Assembly (NCBI RefSeq): GCF_025950235.1 | Contig: NZ_JAPDDT010000002.1 | Span: 744,001 to 808,000 of the forward strand | DNA length: 64,000 nucleotides | Direction of reading: 5' to 3' | DNA from: Luteolibacter arcticus | GTDB taxonomy: Bacteria; Verrucomicrobiota; Verrucomicrobiia; Verrucomicrobiales; Akkermansiaceae | Shown: piece by piece, positions 50,667 to 59,725 of the stretch | Position numbering within the stretch: position 1 is the first letter of the stretch | How the letters are laid out: each line of letters starts with the position of its first letter | Program-made: the position numbers and the translations under genes | Notes under the pieces: model-generated | The model's database searches: none | Seen by the model: the letters and a program-made list of their open reading frames with translations, nothing else | What the model was told of the DNA's origin: nothing

Positions 50667-51277
50667 TCCGACGGGGTGAGCTGACGGGTCACACAATCCC
50701 GGAGCAGCGCCCGCAGCCGTTCGAGGCGCTTGTAGAGGGTTTCCAGCGTCTTGCCGGCGCGCTGGGCTTCCTTGGAAAGTTCACTGGGACTTTCGTCGCC
50801 GTAGCGCAGCCGGATCAGCGCCTGCTGGTCGGCACTTAGCCGGCCGATGCAATGCCGCAACGCCTCAACCCGGTCGGTCGGCTCGGTGGAAGCGGGGCGC
50901 TCCTGCGCCGCCACGGCATCCGCGAGCGACTGGGCCACGTCCGGCGCGAGGAGTTGCAGCCGGCTGCCGTGAAACTTCCGCCGGGCCGCCATGCCGATGT
51001 GCCGGGCGCAGGCGAGGGCATGGTGGAGAAAGGCCTGGTCGCCGTCATCCAGCGGCCCTTTCCGCCAGGCAACGAGGGCCACTTCCTGCACGCAATCGTC
51101 GAGCAGGCTGCCGTCGGGGACGAAGCTGGCGAGGTAGGCGCGGACCGACCGATGGGACTGCTGCCAGTATTCGGAGAACCGGCGGACGTGCTCGGCATCC
51201 TGTCCCGCCAATGCGTTTTCCCCGCCGGCCGCCAACAGGCGTTCGGGAGAATTGGCGAGGCTCAGCGAATGGGACAT
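50663..51277 (-). CDS. ECF-type sigma factor, Rhodopirellula/Verrucomicrobium family-like
   Basis: A 204-residue sigma-70 family protein. Region 2 includes WQQSHRSVRAYLASFV, LLDDCVQEVALVAWRKG and ACARHIGMAARRKFHGS; region 4 includes IGRLSADQQALIRLRYGDESP and SKEAQRAGKTLETLYKRLERLRALL. This resembles the TIGR02989-type factors of Planctomycetota and Verrucomicrobiota, whose genes are followed by a membrane anti-sigma gene, as here. Start 51277 (MSHSLSLANSPERLL) matches the normal length. It diverges from the 1360-residue gene at 51556, which may be among its targets. The 278-base gap shows no gene. Confidence 0.88.
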   Translation of the reverse strand: MSHSLSLANSPERLLAAGGENALAGQDAEHVRRFSEYWQQSHRSVRAYLASFVPDGSLLDDCVQEVALVAWRKGPLDDGDQAFLHHALACARHIGMAARRKFHGSRLQLLAPDVAQSLADAVAAQERPASTEPTDRVEALRHCIGRLSADQQALIRLRYGDESPSELSKEAQRAGKTLETLYKRLERLRALLRDCVTRQLTPSE

Positions 51278-51555
51278 GGCGACGTGCGGTCGGGCATCCA
51301 GGGGTGGGGCCGGGGTAAAACGGCCCCTTGGGCATCCTTTACCCATGGACCGGCCGGATCCCGGAGGCGATGCAAAAATCGGGGCGGAGCCCCGGTGCCG
51401 GGGCGTTTTCGGGAGAAAAATGTCAGGTCTGCCGCCCGATGGAACACTTTCGGTCACCACCCGCATTTGAGGGGGCTTCCCGTTTTTCCGTTTAGTGCTT
51501 AAGACTCACCTCAAGTCTCGCGTAGAACGAACCCACCATTTCCGCCCGAACCCTG

Positions 51556-54500
51556 ATGAAACCACCCTTGCCGGGCTTTGCCCGTCTCCTCGCCGCCAGC
51601 TTCCTGCTGCTGGCCCAAGCCCATGCCGCGAACAAAATCGTCTTCCTCGCCGGTGGCAAAAGCCACGGGCCGGGCGAGCACGAATTCCGCGCCGGCTGCA
51701 TGCTCCTCGCGAAAGCCCTCAATGAGAGCGGGCTCGACGTGCAGGCCGAGGTCCACAGCGGCTGGCCGTCCGATGAGAAGGTGCTCGATGGGGCCAAGGC
51801 GCTGATCATTTACGCCGACGGCACCAGCGTGGTGGGCAAGGGCTGGGACAAGGTGGACCAGATGGCCAAGAGCGGCGTCGGCCTGATGTTCATGCACTAC
51901 GCCGTGCATCCGTCGAAGGAGCAGGGCGACAAATACTATCGTCCCTGGATCGGTGGCGCATTCGAAGATGGTTTTTCCGTGAACCCGCATTGGGTGGCGG
52001 ACCTCAAGGTGCTGCCGGATCACCCGGTGTCCCGCGGCGTCGGCTCAGTGGTCGAGGCCTACGACGAGTTTTACTACAACATGCGCTTCATGGCCGACCG
52101 GGCCAAGGTCATGGACCTCGTCACCGGCGTGCCCGATCGCGAGCGCATGAAGCGCTACATCAACCTGTGGAACCAGCACGGCGTCCAAGGCATGGGCAAA
52201 AAGCAGACGCTGATGTGGGGCATCGAGCGCCCCGACGGCGGCCGTGGCGTCGGTTTCACCGGCGGCCACTACCACCGCAATTGGTCGGTCGATGGCTTCC
52301 GCACCCTCGTTCTCAATGCGATTACTTGGACCGCCAAGGTCGAGGTCCCGAAGGACGGAGTGAAATCGAAGCCGCTCACCGAGGATGATCTGAACGCCAA
52401 CCTGGATGACAAGGGCAAGGCACCTCGCCTGACCGTCGTGAAGCCGGGCGAGTTCAAGCAGATCCCCGCCGCACCGGTCCAGACCGAGCGCGAGGCGGGA
52501 TTCCCGCAGCCGGACGGCCCGCAGAAGTTTGAGAACGCCGGCCGCAAGCCGGCCGCCGCCAAGGGTGGCCCCGTCAAGCCGGTCGCGGAAACCCCGGCGA
52601 TGAATTCGAAGAGCCCGCGTCTCCACGACATCAAGGCGAAGATCGAGGACGCGAAGGAACTCTACCTTGTGGTCTCCGACAACGGCGACATGTCCTTCGA
52701 CTGGGCGAACTGGATCGAGCCGAAGATCTTCTTCAAGGACGGCACCTCCAAGGACCTCACCGAGCTTCCATGGACTTCCGCCAGCGCCGGTTGGGAACAA
52801 CCGAAGGTTGGCAAGAGTGTCGGCGGCCAGGCGCTGACCATCGACAAGAATGCTTACGACAAGGGCATCGGCACCCATGCTGCCTCGACGATCGTTTACA
52901 AGCTGCCGGAGAACGTCCGCGGCTTCACCGCGAAGGTCGGGATCGATGACGGCGGGATGTTCCAGCAGGGCAAGACGCAGGCTTCCGACGTGAAGTTCGC
53001 GGTCTACACCGAGAAGCCGCCGCTCGCCGGCGAGCAAGGCGACACGCTGGTGCCGGAAGATCTTTTCACCACGCCGGACAACAACCTGGAGGTCACCGTG
53101 TGGGCGACCACGCCGATGTTGAAGAACCCGACCAACATCGACTTCGATGCGGAGGGCCGGCTCTACGTCGCCGAGGGCGCGAACTACCGCCACGCCAATG
53201 GCGCTGCCCCTGAAGGCGACCGCGTCGTGATCCTCTCCGACACGGATGGCAACGGCCAGGCGGACACCACCGAGGTCTTCACGCAGGACAAGAATCTGGA
53301 GTCTCCGCTCGGGGTGGCGGTGATCGAGAACAAGATCATCGTTTCCCAGCCGCCGGACATGATCGTTTACACCGACGTGAATGGCGACCGGAAGTTCGAT
53401 CCCGCTGTAGACAAGCGCGAGGTACTGCTCACCGGCTTCAATGCCCGCCAGCACGACCACTCGCTGCACAGCGTGACGGTCGGTCCCGATGGCTTGTGGA
53501 ATTTCAACAACGGCAACTGCGGTGGCATCTTCACCGACAAGTCGGGCAAGACCTTCCGCGTCGGCAGCGACTACTACAAGAGCGGCGGCGGCACTTGGTA
53601 CTCCGACACGCGCTCCGCGGCAGGCAAGCCGAGCGACGATGGCAATGTGTGGGTCGGCGGCTTCTCCGTCCGCATGAATCCGGACGGCACCAACGCCCGC
53701 ATCGTCGGCCATAACTACCGCAACTCCTACGAGCAGGCGCTGACGTCGTTTGGCGACATGTTCCAGAGCGACAATGACGACCCGCCAGCCTGCCGCGTGG
53801 CCGAGATCATCGAAGGTGGCAATGCCGGCTTCTCCTCGGCCGACGGCCAGCGCACGTGGAATGCCGACCGTCGCCCGGGCCAGGACACGCCGACCGCCGA
53901 GTGGCGTCAGGAAGATCCCGGCACCATGCCTTCGGGCGATGTTTACGGCGGCGGTTCTCCGACCGGTGTTGCCTTCTATGAGAACGGCGCGCTTGGTGAC
54001 AAGTGGCAGGGACTGCTGCTCGCCTGCGAGGCCGGCAAGAACGTGGTCTTCGGCTATCTTCCGGTGCCCGATGGCGCGGGCTTCAAGCTCGAGCGGATCG
54101 ACTTCCTCACCTCTAACAAGGAGAAGGAATTCGCCGGATCCGATTTCCTCGGCGGCAAAGCGAGCGGCGAGCTCAAGACGCTCTTCCGCCCGGCCGACGT
54201 GACCGTCGGTCCCGATGGCGCGCTCTATGTGGCCGACTGGTTCGACCCGCGCGTGGGTGGCCACGGCACGATGGACAAGTCCGGCTCGGGCACCATCTAC
54301 CGCATTGCACCGAAGGGTTTCAAATCGGTTGTGCCGAAGCTCGACCTGACCACCACCGAAGGCCAGATCGCCGCGCTCAAGAGCCCGGCGGTGAACGTGC
54401 GCAACAGCGGCTTCGTCCGCCTCAAGGCCCAAGGCGAAAAGGCCGTGCCCGCGCTTGTCGAGCTGCTCAAGGACAAGAACCCTTACATCGCCGCCCGTGC

Positions 54501-55638
54501 CGTGTGGCTGCTCGCCCAGGTCGGTCCGTCCGGTGAAAAGGTCGTCTCCGATCTGCTCTCGTCGGACAATGCCCGCACCCGTCTTGTCGCTTGTCGCGCG
54601 GTTCGCGCGGCCGGTGGGGATGTCGTGAAGCTGGCTGAGAAGATGGCCGCCGATCCATCCCCGATGGTTCGCCGCGAGATCGCTCTTTCGCTGCGTGATG
54701 TGCCGGCGAGCAAGGCACTGCCGTTCCTCGTTACCGTCGGCGAGAAATTCGACGGCAAGGATCGTGCCTATCTCGAGGCCTTCGGTCTCGGCTGCACCGG
54801 CAAGGAGGCCGTGGTGTACGATGCCCTTCGTAGCAAGGTCACCGCTTCGCCCGACATGTGGACGGATGCCTTCGCCTGGCTCGCCTGGCGCCTCCATCCG
54901 CCGCAAGCGGTGGCCGACCAGAAGGCGCGTGCGCTTTCCGGCAAGGTCAGCGCGGATCAGTCGAAGCTGACGCTCACTGCACTCGGCTTCACCAACAGCG
55001 CCGCCGCCGCCACCGCGATGATCGAACTCGCGAACACCGCCGGCTTTGTCCACAAGGACCTGGCCAACTGGTGGGTGAATAATCGCAAGGGCAACCTGTG
55101 GAAGCCCTTCAATGTGGACGGCATCCTCAAGGCCATGGGCCAGGATCCGGTGAACACGAAGCTGGTGGCGGTGGAGATGCCTGCCGAGCCCGCGAATGCA
55201 CCGAAGCTCCCGCCGACCGCGGAGATCCTCAAGCTGCAGGGCGATGCGGTGCGTGGCAAAACAGCGGTTGCCGCTTGCTACATGTGCCACCGCTTCGGCG
55301 ATACCGGTGCCGATTACGGCCCGGACCTCACCAGCTTCGGCAAGCAGCAGCCTGCGGAAGTCATCATCAATGCCATCGTGACTCCATCGGCCGATGTCTC
55401 GCACGGCTACGACGGCACCGAGATCAAGACGAAGGATGGCATCACTATCATGGGCATGGTGCTCAGCGACAGTGACCCGGTCATCGTGAAATGCCTCGGC
55501 GGCCAGACCCAGACCATCGCCAAGTCCCGCATCGCGAGCATGAAGAAGATGGAAAAGTCGCTGATGTACTCACCTGCGATGCTCGGCCTGACGCCGCAGT
55601 CGGTGGCCGACATCACGGCTTACATGAAAGGCCTGTGA
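51556..55638 (+). CDS. ThuA / NPCBM / PVC-type dehydrogenase / cytochrome c fusion
   Basis: A 1360-residue exported protein (signal MKPPLPGFARLLAASFLLLAQAHA). Domains in order: ThuA-like glutamine-amidotransferase fold (about 26-262, VFLAGGKSHGPGEHEF); an NPCBM-type carbohydrate-binding module (about 350-500, containing YDKGIGTHAAS); a PVC-type sugar-dehydrogenase beta-propeller (about 505-930, TIGR02604-like, FDAEGRLYVAEGANYR and DGALYVADWFDPR); HEAT-like repeats (about 955-1130); and a C-terminal cytochrome c domain with CYMCH near residue 1240 (TIGR02603-like). It probably binds and oxidises a sugar or polysaccharide end and passes electrons to the heme. The sigma/anti-sigma pair diverges from it. 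A terminator follows. Confidence 0.93.
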   Translation: MKPPLPGFARLLAASFLLLAQAHAANKIVFLAGGKSHGPGEHEFRAGCMLLAKALNESGLDVQAEVHSGWPSDEKVLDGAKALIIYADGTSVVGKGWDKVDQMAKSGVGLMFMHYAVHPSKEQGDKYYRPWIGGAFEDGFSVNPHWVADLKVLPDHPVSRGVGSVVEAYDEFYYNMRFMADRAKVMDLVTGVPDRERMKRYINLWNQHGVQGMGKKQTLMWGIERPDGGRGVGFTGGHYHRNWSVDGFRTLVLNAITWTAKVEVPKDGVKSKPLTEDDLNANLDDKGKAPRLTVVKPGEFKQIPAAPVQTEREAGFPQPDGPQKFENAGRKPAAAKGGPVKPVAETPAMNSKSPRLHDIKAKIEDAKELYLVVSDNGDMSFDWANWIEPKIFFKDGTSKDLTELPWTSASAGWEQPKVGKSVGGQALTIDKNAYDKGIGTHAASTIVYKLPENVRGFTAKVGIDDGGMFQQGKTQASDVKFAVYTEKPPLAGEQGDTLVPEDLFTTPDNNLEVTVWATTPMLKNPTNIDFDAEGRLYVAEGANYRHANGAAPEGDRVVILSDTDGNGQADTTEVFTQDKNLESPLGVAVIENKIIVSQPPDMIVYTDVNGDRKFDPAVDKREVLLTGFNARQHDHSLHSVTVGPDGLWNFNNGNCGGIFTDKSGKTFRVGSDYYKSGGGTWYSDTRSAAGKPSDDGNVWVGGFSVRMNPDGTNARIVGHNYRNSYEQALTSFGDMFQSDNDDPPACRVAEIIEGGNAGFSSADGQRTWNADRRPGQDTPTAEWRQEDPGTMPSGDVYGGGSPTGVAFYENGALGDKWQGLLLACEAGKNVVFGYLPVPDGAGFKLERIDFLTSNKEKEFAGSDFLGGKASGELKTLFRPADVTVGPDGALYVADWFDPRVGGHGTMDKSGSGTIYRIAPKGFKSVVPKLDLTTTEGQIAALKSPAVNVRNSGFVRLKAQGEKAVPALVELLKDKNPYIAARAVWLLAQVGPSGEKVVSDLLSSDNARTRLVACRAVRAAGGDVVKLAEKMAADPSPMVRREIALSLRDVPASKALPFLVTVGEKFDGKDRAYLEAFGLGCTGKEAVVYDALRSKVTASPDMWTDAFAWLAWRLHPPQAVADQKARALSGKVSADQSKLTLTALGFTNSAAAATAMIELANTAGFVHKDLANWWVNNRKGNLWKPFNVDGILKAMGQDPVNTKLVAVEMPAEPANAPKLPPTAEILKLQGDAVRGKTAVAACYMCHRFGDTGADYGPDLTSFGKQQPAEVIINAIVTPSADVSHGYDGTEIKTKDGITIMGMVLSDSDPVIVKCLGGQTQTIAKSRIASMKKMEKSLMYSPAMLGLTPQSVADITAYMKGL

Positions 55639-55660
55639 TCAACGCCTGATTGCTCTGAAC

Positions 55661-55695
55661 AAAGCCCGGCACTAACAGGTGCCGGGCTTTTTTAT
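55661..55695 (+). terminator. Rho-independent terminator of the 1360-residue gene
   Basis: The stem AAGCCCGGCA/TGCCGGGCTT with an 8-base loop is followed by TTTTTT, 22 bases after the stop codon. Confidence 0.92.
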
Positions 55696-55772
55696 TCATG
55701 CCGGGGCTCATGGCGGTGCGTTGGCTGGAGGGCCTTGCGAAAATTAATTTTCGGGGAGCGGAGGTTTGAAGT

Positions 55773-55869
55773 GAACCGCGAAATAACGCGAAATACGCGA
55801 AATCTGTTAGAATGGGGATCTTCTCCCGCCTTTAGATTTCGCGCTCTTTCGCGTTATTTCGCGGTTCAA
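55773..55869. repeat. AACCGCGAAATAACGCGAAA inverted repeat
   Basis: The left arm 55773-55804 (GAACCGCGAAATAACGCGAA and on to AATCT) and right arm 55834-55868 are inverted copies; the first 21 bases are perfect and the rest differs by a small indel. Each arm repeats CGCGAA. The centre holds about 30 bases. A half-copy is at 2791-2822. Confidence 0.75.
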
Positions 55870-55919
55870 TTTCTTCGTCCGAACTCGGCTTGGAGGGCCA
55901 CGTTCCAGAGCGGAGCGCC

Positions 55920-56558
55920 CTAGACCCTGAAGATCTCATCCAGTTCGATCACGTGCTTTCCGTCTGGGAATGCCTTGGGCGCTTTGGCCAGCTTCTCGGC
56001 AAGGGTTGAGGTCGGCATTGGCCGGAATTTCCGGAACAAGCCGAGACCATTCACAACCTTCAAGGCCTGGGCCATCATTCTCTCGCTGGGCCGATCACTA
56101 TCCTTCCGAAGCAGAAAGCCCGGCCTGAAAATCAGGCATTGGTCGAAGCTCAGGTTGGCGATGTGCTCATCAAGCGAGCCCTTCATCTTGGAGTAAAAGA
56201 CCTTGCTCGTGGTGGATGCGCCATAGGCAGACAACACCACTGCCCGGCGGACTCCATTTCGCTTCGCGAGTTCGGCGAATTTCGCGGGGATGTCATGGTC
56301 GATGTGCCACTGTTTTTCCTTCGAGCCAGCCGCCTTCAGCGTTGTGCCAAGGCATGTAAACCAGACGTCCCCGCGGATGAAATCCGAGACCTCCTCGAGC
56401 TTCTCGAAGTCAGTGACGACTTCGGAATACAAGGGGTGTACCAATCCGCTTGAGCGACGCACAAACGCCACCACCTCCGTGTAGCTCGGATCCTCTAACA
56501 GAATCCTCACGAGATCTTTGCCCGTGGCTCCGGTGGCACCGATGATCAACGCTTTCAT
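55920..56558 (-). CDS. NAD(P)-binding atypical SDR/oxidoreductase
   Basis: A 212-residue Rossmann-fold protein starting MKALIIGATGATGKDLVRILL, with the nucleotide loop GATGATG at residues 7-13. TCLGTTLKAAGSKEKQWHIDHDI and VVLSAYGASTTSKVFYSKMKG (with YSKMK as the SDR-like YxxxK) place it among atypical SDRs of the HTATIP2/NAD(P)H-binding group. The substrate is unknown. It is the third gene on the minus strand after DJ-1 and Old Yellow Enzyme, with 54 bases between it and the latter. Confidence 0.85.
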   Translation of the reverse strand: MKALIIGATGATGKDLVRILLEDPSYTEVVAFVRRSSGLVHPLYSEVVTDFEKLEEVSDFIRGDVWFTCLGTTLKAAGSKEKQWHIDHDIPAKFAELAKRNGVRRAVVLSAYGASTTSKVFYSKMKGSLDEHIANLSFDQCLIFRPGFLLRKDSDRPSERMMAQALKVVNGLGLFRKFRPMPTSTLAEKLAKAPKAFPDGKHVIELDEIFRV

Positions 56559-56612
56559 TGGGGAATTGGTGTGGAGAGAAGAAATGCCGCTTGGAGCGAT
56601 TCAAGGGATGCC

Positions 56613-57713
56613 TCAGGCGAAGTGGTAGCGGGAAAGCCAGTGGGCATAGGAAGGCGGCAGGACCGAGGAGGGGTTGGGGAGACCCAGCTCGCGGGCAGCC
56701 GCCAAGGGCCAGTGCGGATTGGCCAGCAGCGGTCGGCCGAGCATCACGAGGTCGGCGGCTCCTTCCTGAAGCATTTCCTCGGCGAGTGCCGGGGTGTTGA
56801 TGTTCCAGGAGGTGGAGCCAGGCAGGCCGGTTTCATTCAGGAAGCGTTTGGAGATTTCCCGGAGCTGCCCCGGACCCCACGGGATCTTCGCGGTGGGGGT
56901 CGAGAAGCTCATGCTGACGTCGAGGAAGTCCAGGCCGAGTTCTGCAAAGCGTTTGGCCAGGGCGATCGATTCCGCGAGGGTCTCCTCGTTGCGCTCGTCG
57001 AACTCGATCACGCCGAGGCGCGCGGCCAGTGGCAGGTGATCGGGCCAGACCGAGCGCACGGCTTCGAGCGTTTCCAGCATGAAGCGCGCCCGGTTTTCGG
57101 CGCTGCCGCCGTATTCGTCGGTGCGGTGGTTCGACCATGGCGAGAGAAAATTCTGCGCCAGATAGCCGTGGGCGAAGTGCAGCAGGAGGAACTCGAAGCC
57201 AGTGTCGCGCGCCCGTTTTGCAGCGGAGACAAAGTCTTCCCTCACCCGGGCGATGTCCGCCTTCGTCATCTCCCGCGGAACGCGTGGAAGGCCCTCGCCG
57301 TAGGCCACCGCACTGGGTGCAATGGTTTCCCAACTGCGGGGATCGCCCGCCGGAATGTGGTCGTCGCCCTCCCACGGCAGATTGGCCGAGGCCTTGCGGC
57401 CGGCGTGGCCGATCTGGATGCCGGCGATTGCGCCGCCGGAGCGGATGCCTTCCACGATCGGCTTCAAGGCCGCCGCGTGCTCGTCGCTCCAGAGGCCGAG
57501 GCACGCCGGGGTGATGCGTCCTTCGGGGCTGACTCCTGTGGCCTCGACCACTACCAGTCCGGCACCGCCACGGGCGAGCGACTCGTAGTGGGTGGGGTGC
57601 CAATCGGTGGGAAGGCCATCGAGCGCCTGATATTGGCACATCGGCGAGACGGCGATGCGGTTGCGCAGGGTGATGCCCTTGAGGGGAAGCGGAGTGAAGA
57701 GTTTGGGCGTCAT
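56613..57713 (-). CDS. NADH:flavin oxidoreductase, Old Yellow Enzyme (YqjM class)
   Basis: A 366-residue FMN TIM barrel that reduces activated C=C bonds or electrophiles. The YqjM-class redox-tuning Cys26 is in SPMCQY; ligand-binding His is in IGHAGRK (about 101), the catalytic Tyr in FAHGYLAQNFLSPWSNHRTD, and YGGSAENRARF and the FMN-phosphate region LGRPLLANPHW are present. Such enzymes help remove xenobiotic or oxidative-stress electrophiles. It lies in a cluster with DJ-1/PfpI and a LysR regulator. Confidence 0.95.
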   Translation of the reverse strand: MTPKLFTPLPLKGITLRNRIAVSPMCQYQALDGLPTDWHPTHYESLARGGAGLVVVEATGVSPEGRITPACLGLWSDEHAAALKPIVEGIRSGGAIAGIQIGHAGRKASANLPWEGDDHIPAGDPRSWETIAPSAVAYGEGLPRVPREMTKADIARVREDFVSAAKRARDTGFEFLLLHFAHGYLAQNFLSPWSNHRTDEYGGSAENRARFMLETLEAVRSVWPDHLPLAARLGVIEFDERNEETLAESIALAKRFAELGLDFLDVSMSFSTPTAKIPWGPGQLREISKRFLNETGLPGSTSWNINTPALAEEMLQEGAADLVMLGRPLLANPHWPLAAARELGLPNPSSVLPPSYAHWLSRYHFA

Positions 57714-57897
57714 GAGAGTTGATCGGTTGTGGGGTATTCTAGCGGAGCTTGCTGTTCACGAAGTCGCTTCTTCATCCATGGTTGAAGCATGGGGCCGGCG
57801 GGGCTGCGGCGCGATTGCGGAGAGCGAATTTGAGGAACAGGATGAGCATGAGTGTCATCGGTTTGGTTCGGTTGGGGTTCAAGCGTTGCATCTGAGG

Positions 57898-58695
57898 TCA
57901 GCGGGCGAGCAACTGGTCCTTCACCGCGATGGAGAAAACGGCCACGTCGATGGGATGCCTGCTGGTAACGATGTTGCCATCGACGACGACGGGCTCCTCC
58001 AGCACGGTGCCGCCGGCATTCGTGAGGTCGCTCTGGATGTTCCAGTAGCCGGTGAGCTTCTTGCCTTTCAGCAGGTCGGCCGAGGCCAGCACGAGCGGTC
58101 CATGGCAGATGGCGGCGATCAGTTTGCCGGACTGGTTGAAGTTCTTGAGGAAGCGGATCACTTCCTTGTCATGGCGCAGGTTGTCCGGGTTCCAGGCACC
58201 GCCGGGGATGAAGGCGGCATCGTATTCGTCCACCTTGATCTCATCGGCCCGGCGGTCCACTTTGATCCAGCCCACGGGATTGAGATACTGGATGGCCATC
58301 ACGTGGGTCTTCGCCATTTCCGGCACGCTGAGCCCATACTGTGCCGGAGGCGGCACGAACTTCGGCGCCACGATATCGACCTGCGCGCCGAGCGCCCGGA
58401 AATACCAGACCGGCCCGGTCAGCTCGATTTCCTCGAAGCCGTCCGCGACCAGGACGGCGATGCGTTTGCCTTTCAGGGCAGTGGCGTCCTTCACCGGGGT
58501 GAGGAAGAACTCCTTCAGCTTCTCATTTCCGGGTGCATTGAGGAAGCCGGTCACCGGCAGCGCGGAAACCGCGGTCTGGGTGGAGAGCTGGTTGATGATG
58601 TCGAGTTCCCGCGCGCTGTTGTTTTGGGCGGTGGTGCTGAGAGTGGAGAGCAGGCTGAGAGCACTGGCGGCGAGGATCGGATTCACGGTTTTCAT
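57898..58695 (-). CDS. Exported DJ-1/PfpI-family protein
   Basis: A 265-residue protein with a signal-like N-terminus (MKTVNPILAASALSLLSTLSTTAQ) and a DJ-1/PfpI domain: RIAVLVADGFEEIELTGPVWYF, DAAFIPGGAWNPDNLR and the nucleophile elbow IAAICHGPLVLASADLL with Cys near residue 195. The family includes glyoxalase/deglycase-like and protease-like members; an export signal is unusual. Start 58695 is chosen for the signal. It diverges from the LysR gene; the 184 bases downstream of its stop, before the OYE start, contain no convincing gene. Confidence 0.87.
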   Translation of the reverse strand: MKTVNPILAASALSLLSTLSTTAQNNSARELDIINQLSTQTAVSALPVTGFLNAPGNEKLKEFFLTPVKDATALKGKRIAVLVADGFEEIELTGPVWYFRALGAQVDIVAPKFVPPPAQYGLSVPEMAKTHVMAIQYLNPVGWIKVDRRADEIKVDEYDAAFIPGGAWNPDNLRHDKEVIRFLKNFNQSGKLIAAICHGPLVLASADLLKGKKLTGYWNIQSDLTNAGGTVLEEPVVVDGNIVTSRHPIDVAVFSIAVKDQLLAR

Positions 58696-58831
58696 GGTTT
58701 GGTTGGAGTTGGTGGTTTTCCTGCGTGAACCCGTTGTGGATTCATCACGGCAACAGACTGCCATCGATCCGGTTATCGCGGAAATTGAATGATTGAATCA
58801 CGGTAAGCGGAATATTAGATAACGTGAAGCC

Positions 58832-59716
58832 GTGGAACTCCGCCATCTCCGCACCTTCCAAGTCGTCGCCGAGGAACTTAATTTCAGTCGTGCCGCGAAC
58901 CGGCTCCATGTCGCCCAGTCGGCGCTCAGCCGCACCATCGCGGACTTGGAATCGGAGATGGAGGTCCGGCTGTTAGATCGGAACACGCACGGCGTGGCCT
59001 TGACCGAGGCCGGAGGACTCTTCCTTGCTCGCGTTCGCCTGATCCTCGACGACACGCGGGATGCCGTGACCGAAGCGCAACGCCGGGCCCGTGGTGAGAC
59101 GGGCACGCTGCGCATCGGCTTCATCGGCACGCTGAGCCAGTCGCTGCTGCCACGCCTGCTGCAAACCTACCGGGCGCTCTACCCGTCCGTGGACCTGGTC
59201 CTCAGCGAACTGGGACCCACGCCACAGCGCGAGAGGATTCTTTCCGGACATCTGGACTGCGGCTTCATTGGTTTCGCGGTGGATTCTTCCGAGCCCGGAT
59301 TGGAGACCGTGGTCGTTGCCGAAGATGCCTTGATGGCTGCCATCCCTTCCAATCATCCGCTGGCGAAACAGTCTGCCATCCGCTTGGCTGACCTGAAGAA
59401 CGAAGCGTTCTACCTCACTGCCCAAGCCAATGCGCCGGTGTTCAATCCGTGGCTCGTCAAGCTGTGTGAGGAGGCCGGCTTCGAGCCACGCATCGCCCGT
59501 GAAACGGACCGGGCGGCGACTGTCTTGAATTACGTGGCCGCGGGATTCGGGGTGTCCCTCTTTCCCTCCAGGATCGCTGCGTTGGCCACACCCGGCGTCT
59601 GCTTTGTGGCGTTGAAAGGACGATTGCCCAAGTATCAGTACAAACTCGCGTGGGTGCCTCGCAGCACCAACCAGGCGCTGCTCAAATTCGTGCAGCTCGT
59701 CCGGCAGCAGCGGTGA
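58832..59716 (+). CDS. LysR-family transcriptional regulator
   Basis: A 294-residue regulator starting with GTG 58832. It has the winged HTH MELRHLRTFQVVAEELNFSR to VRLLDRNTHGVALTEAGGLFL and a periplasmic-binding-like effector domain (TLRIGFIGTLSQSLLPRLL onward). It is divergent from the DJ-1 gene, and LysR proteins commonly control the divergent neighbour; the likely regulon is DJ-1, OYE and the NAD-binding gene. An ATTGAAT direct repeat (about 58783-58797) lies between the divergent starts. Confidence 0.92.
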   Translation: MELRHLRTFQVVAEELNFSRAANRLHVAQSALSRTIADLESEMEVRLLDRNTHGVALTEAGGLFLARVRLILDDTRDAVTEAQRRARGETGTLRIGFIGTLSQSLLPRLLQTYRALYPSVDLVLSELGPTPQRERILSGHLDCGFIGFAVDSSEPGLETVVVAEDALMAAIPSNHPLAKQSAIRLADLKNEAFYLTAQANAPVFNPWLVKLCEEAGFEPRIARETDRAATVLNYVAAGFGVSLFPSRIAALATPGVCFVALKGRLPKYQYKLAWVPRSTNQALLKFVQLVRQQR

Positions 59717-59725
59717 TGGAAATCC

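Noticed and set aside
52045-55404. An 1119-codon minus-strand open frame inside the 1360-residue gene
   Set aside because: The plus strand has five recognisable domains and a terminator; the minus frame has no similarity and His/Arg/Val-rich composition.
57780-57870. Short minus-strand frame (MTLMLILFLKFALRNRAAAPP...) between DJ-1 and OYE genes
   Set aside because: Only about 28 codons, without a ribosome-binding site or known relatives; a small membrane peptide cannot be excluded but is not supported.
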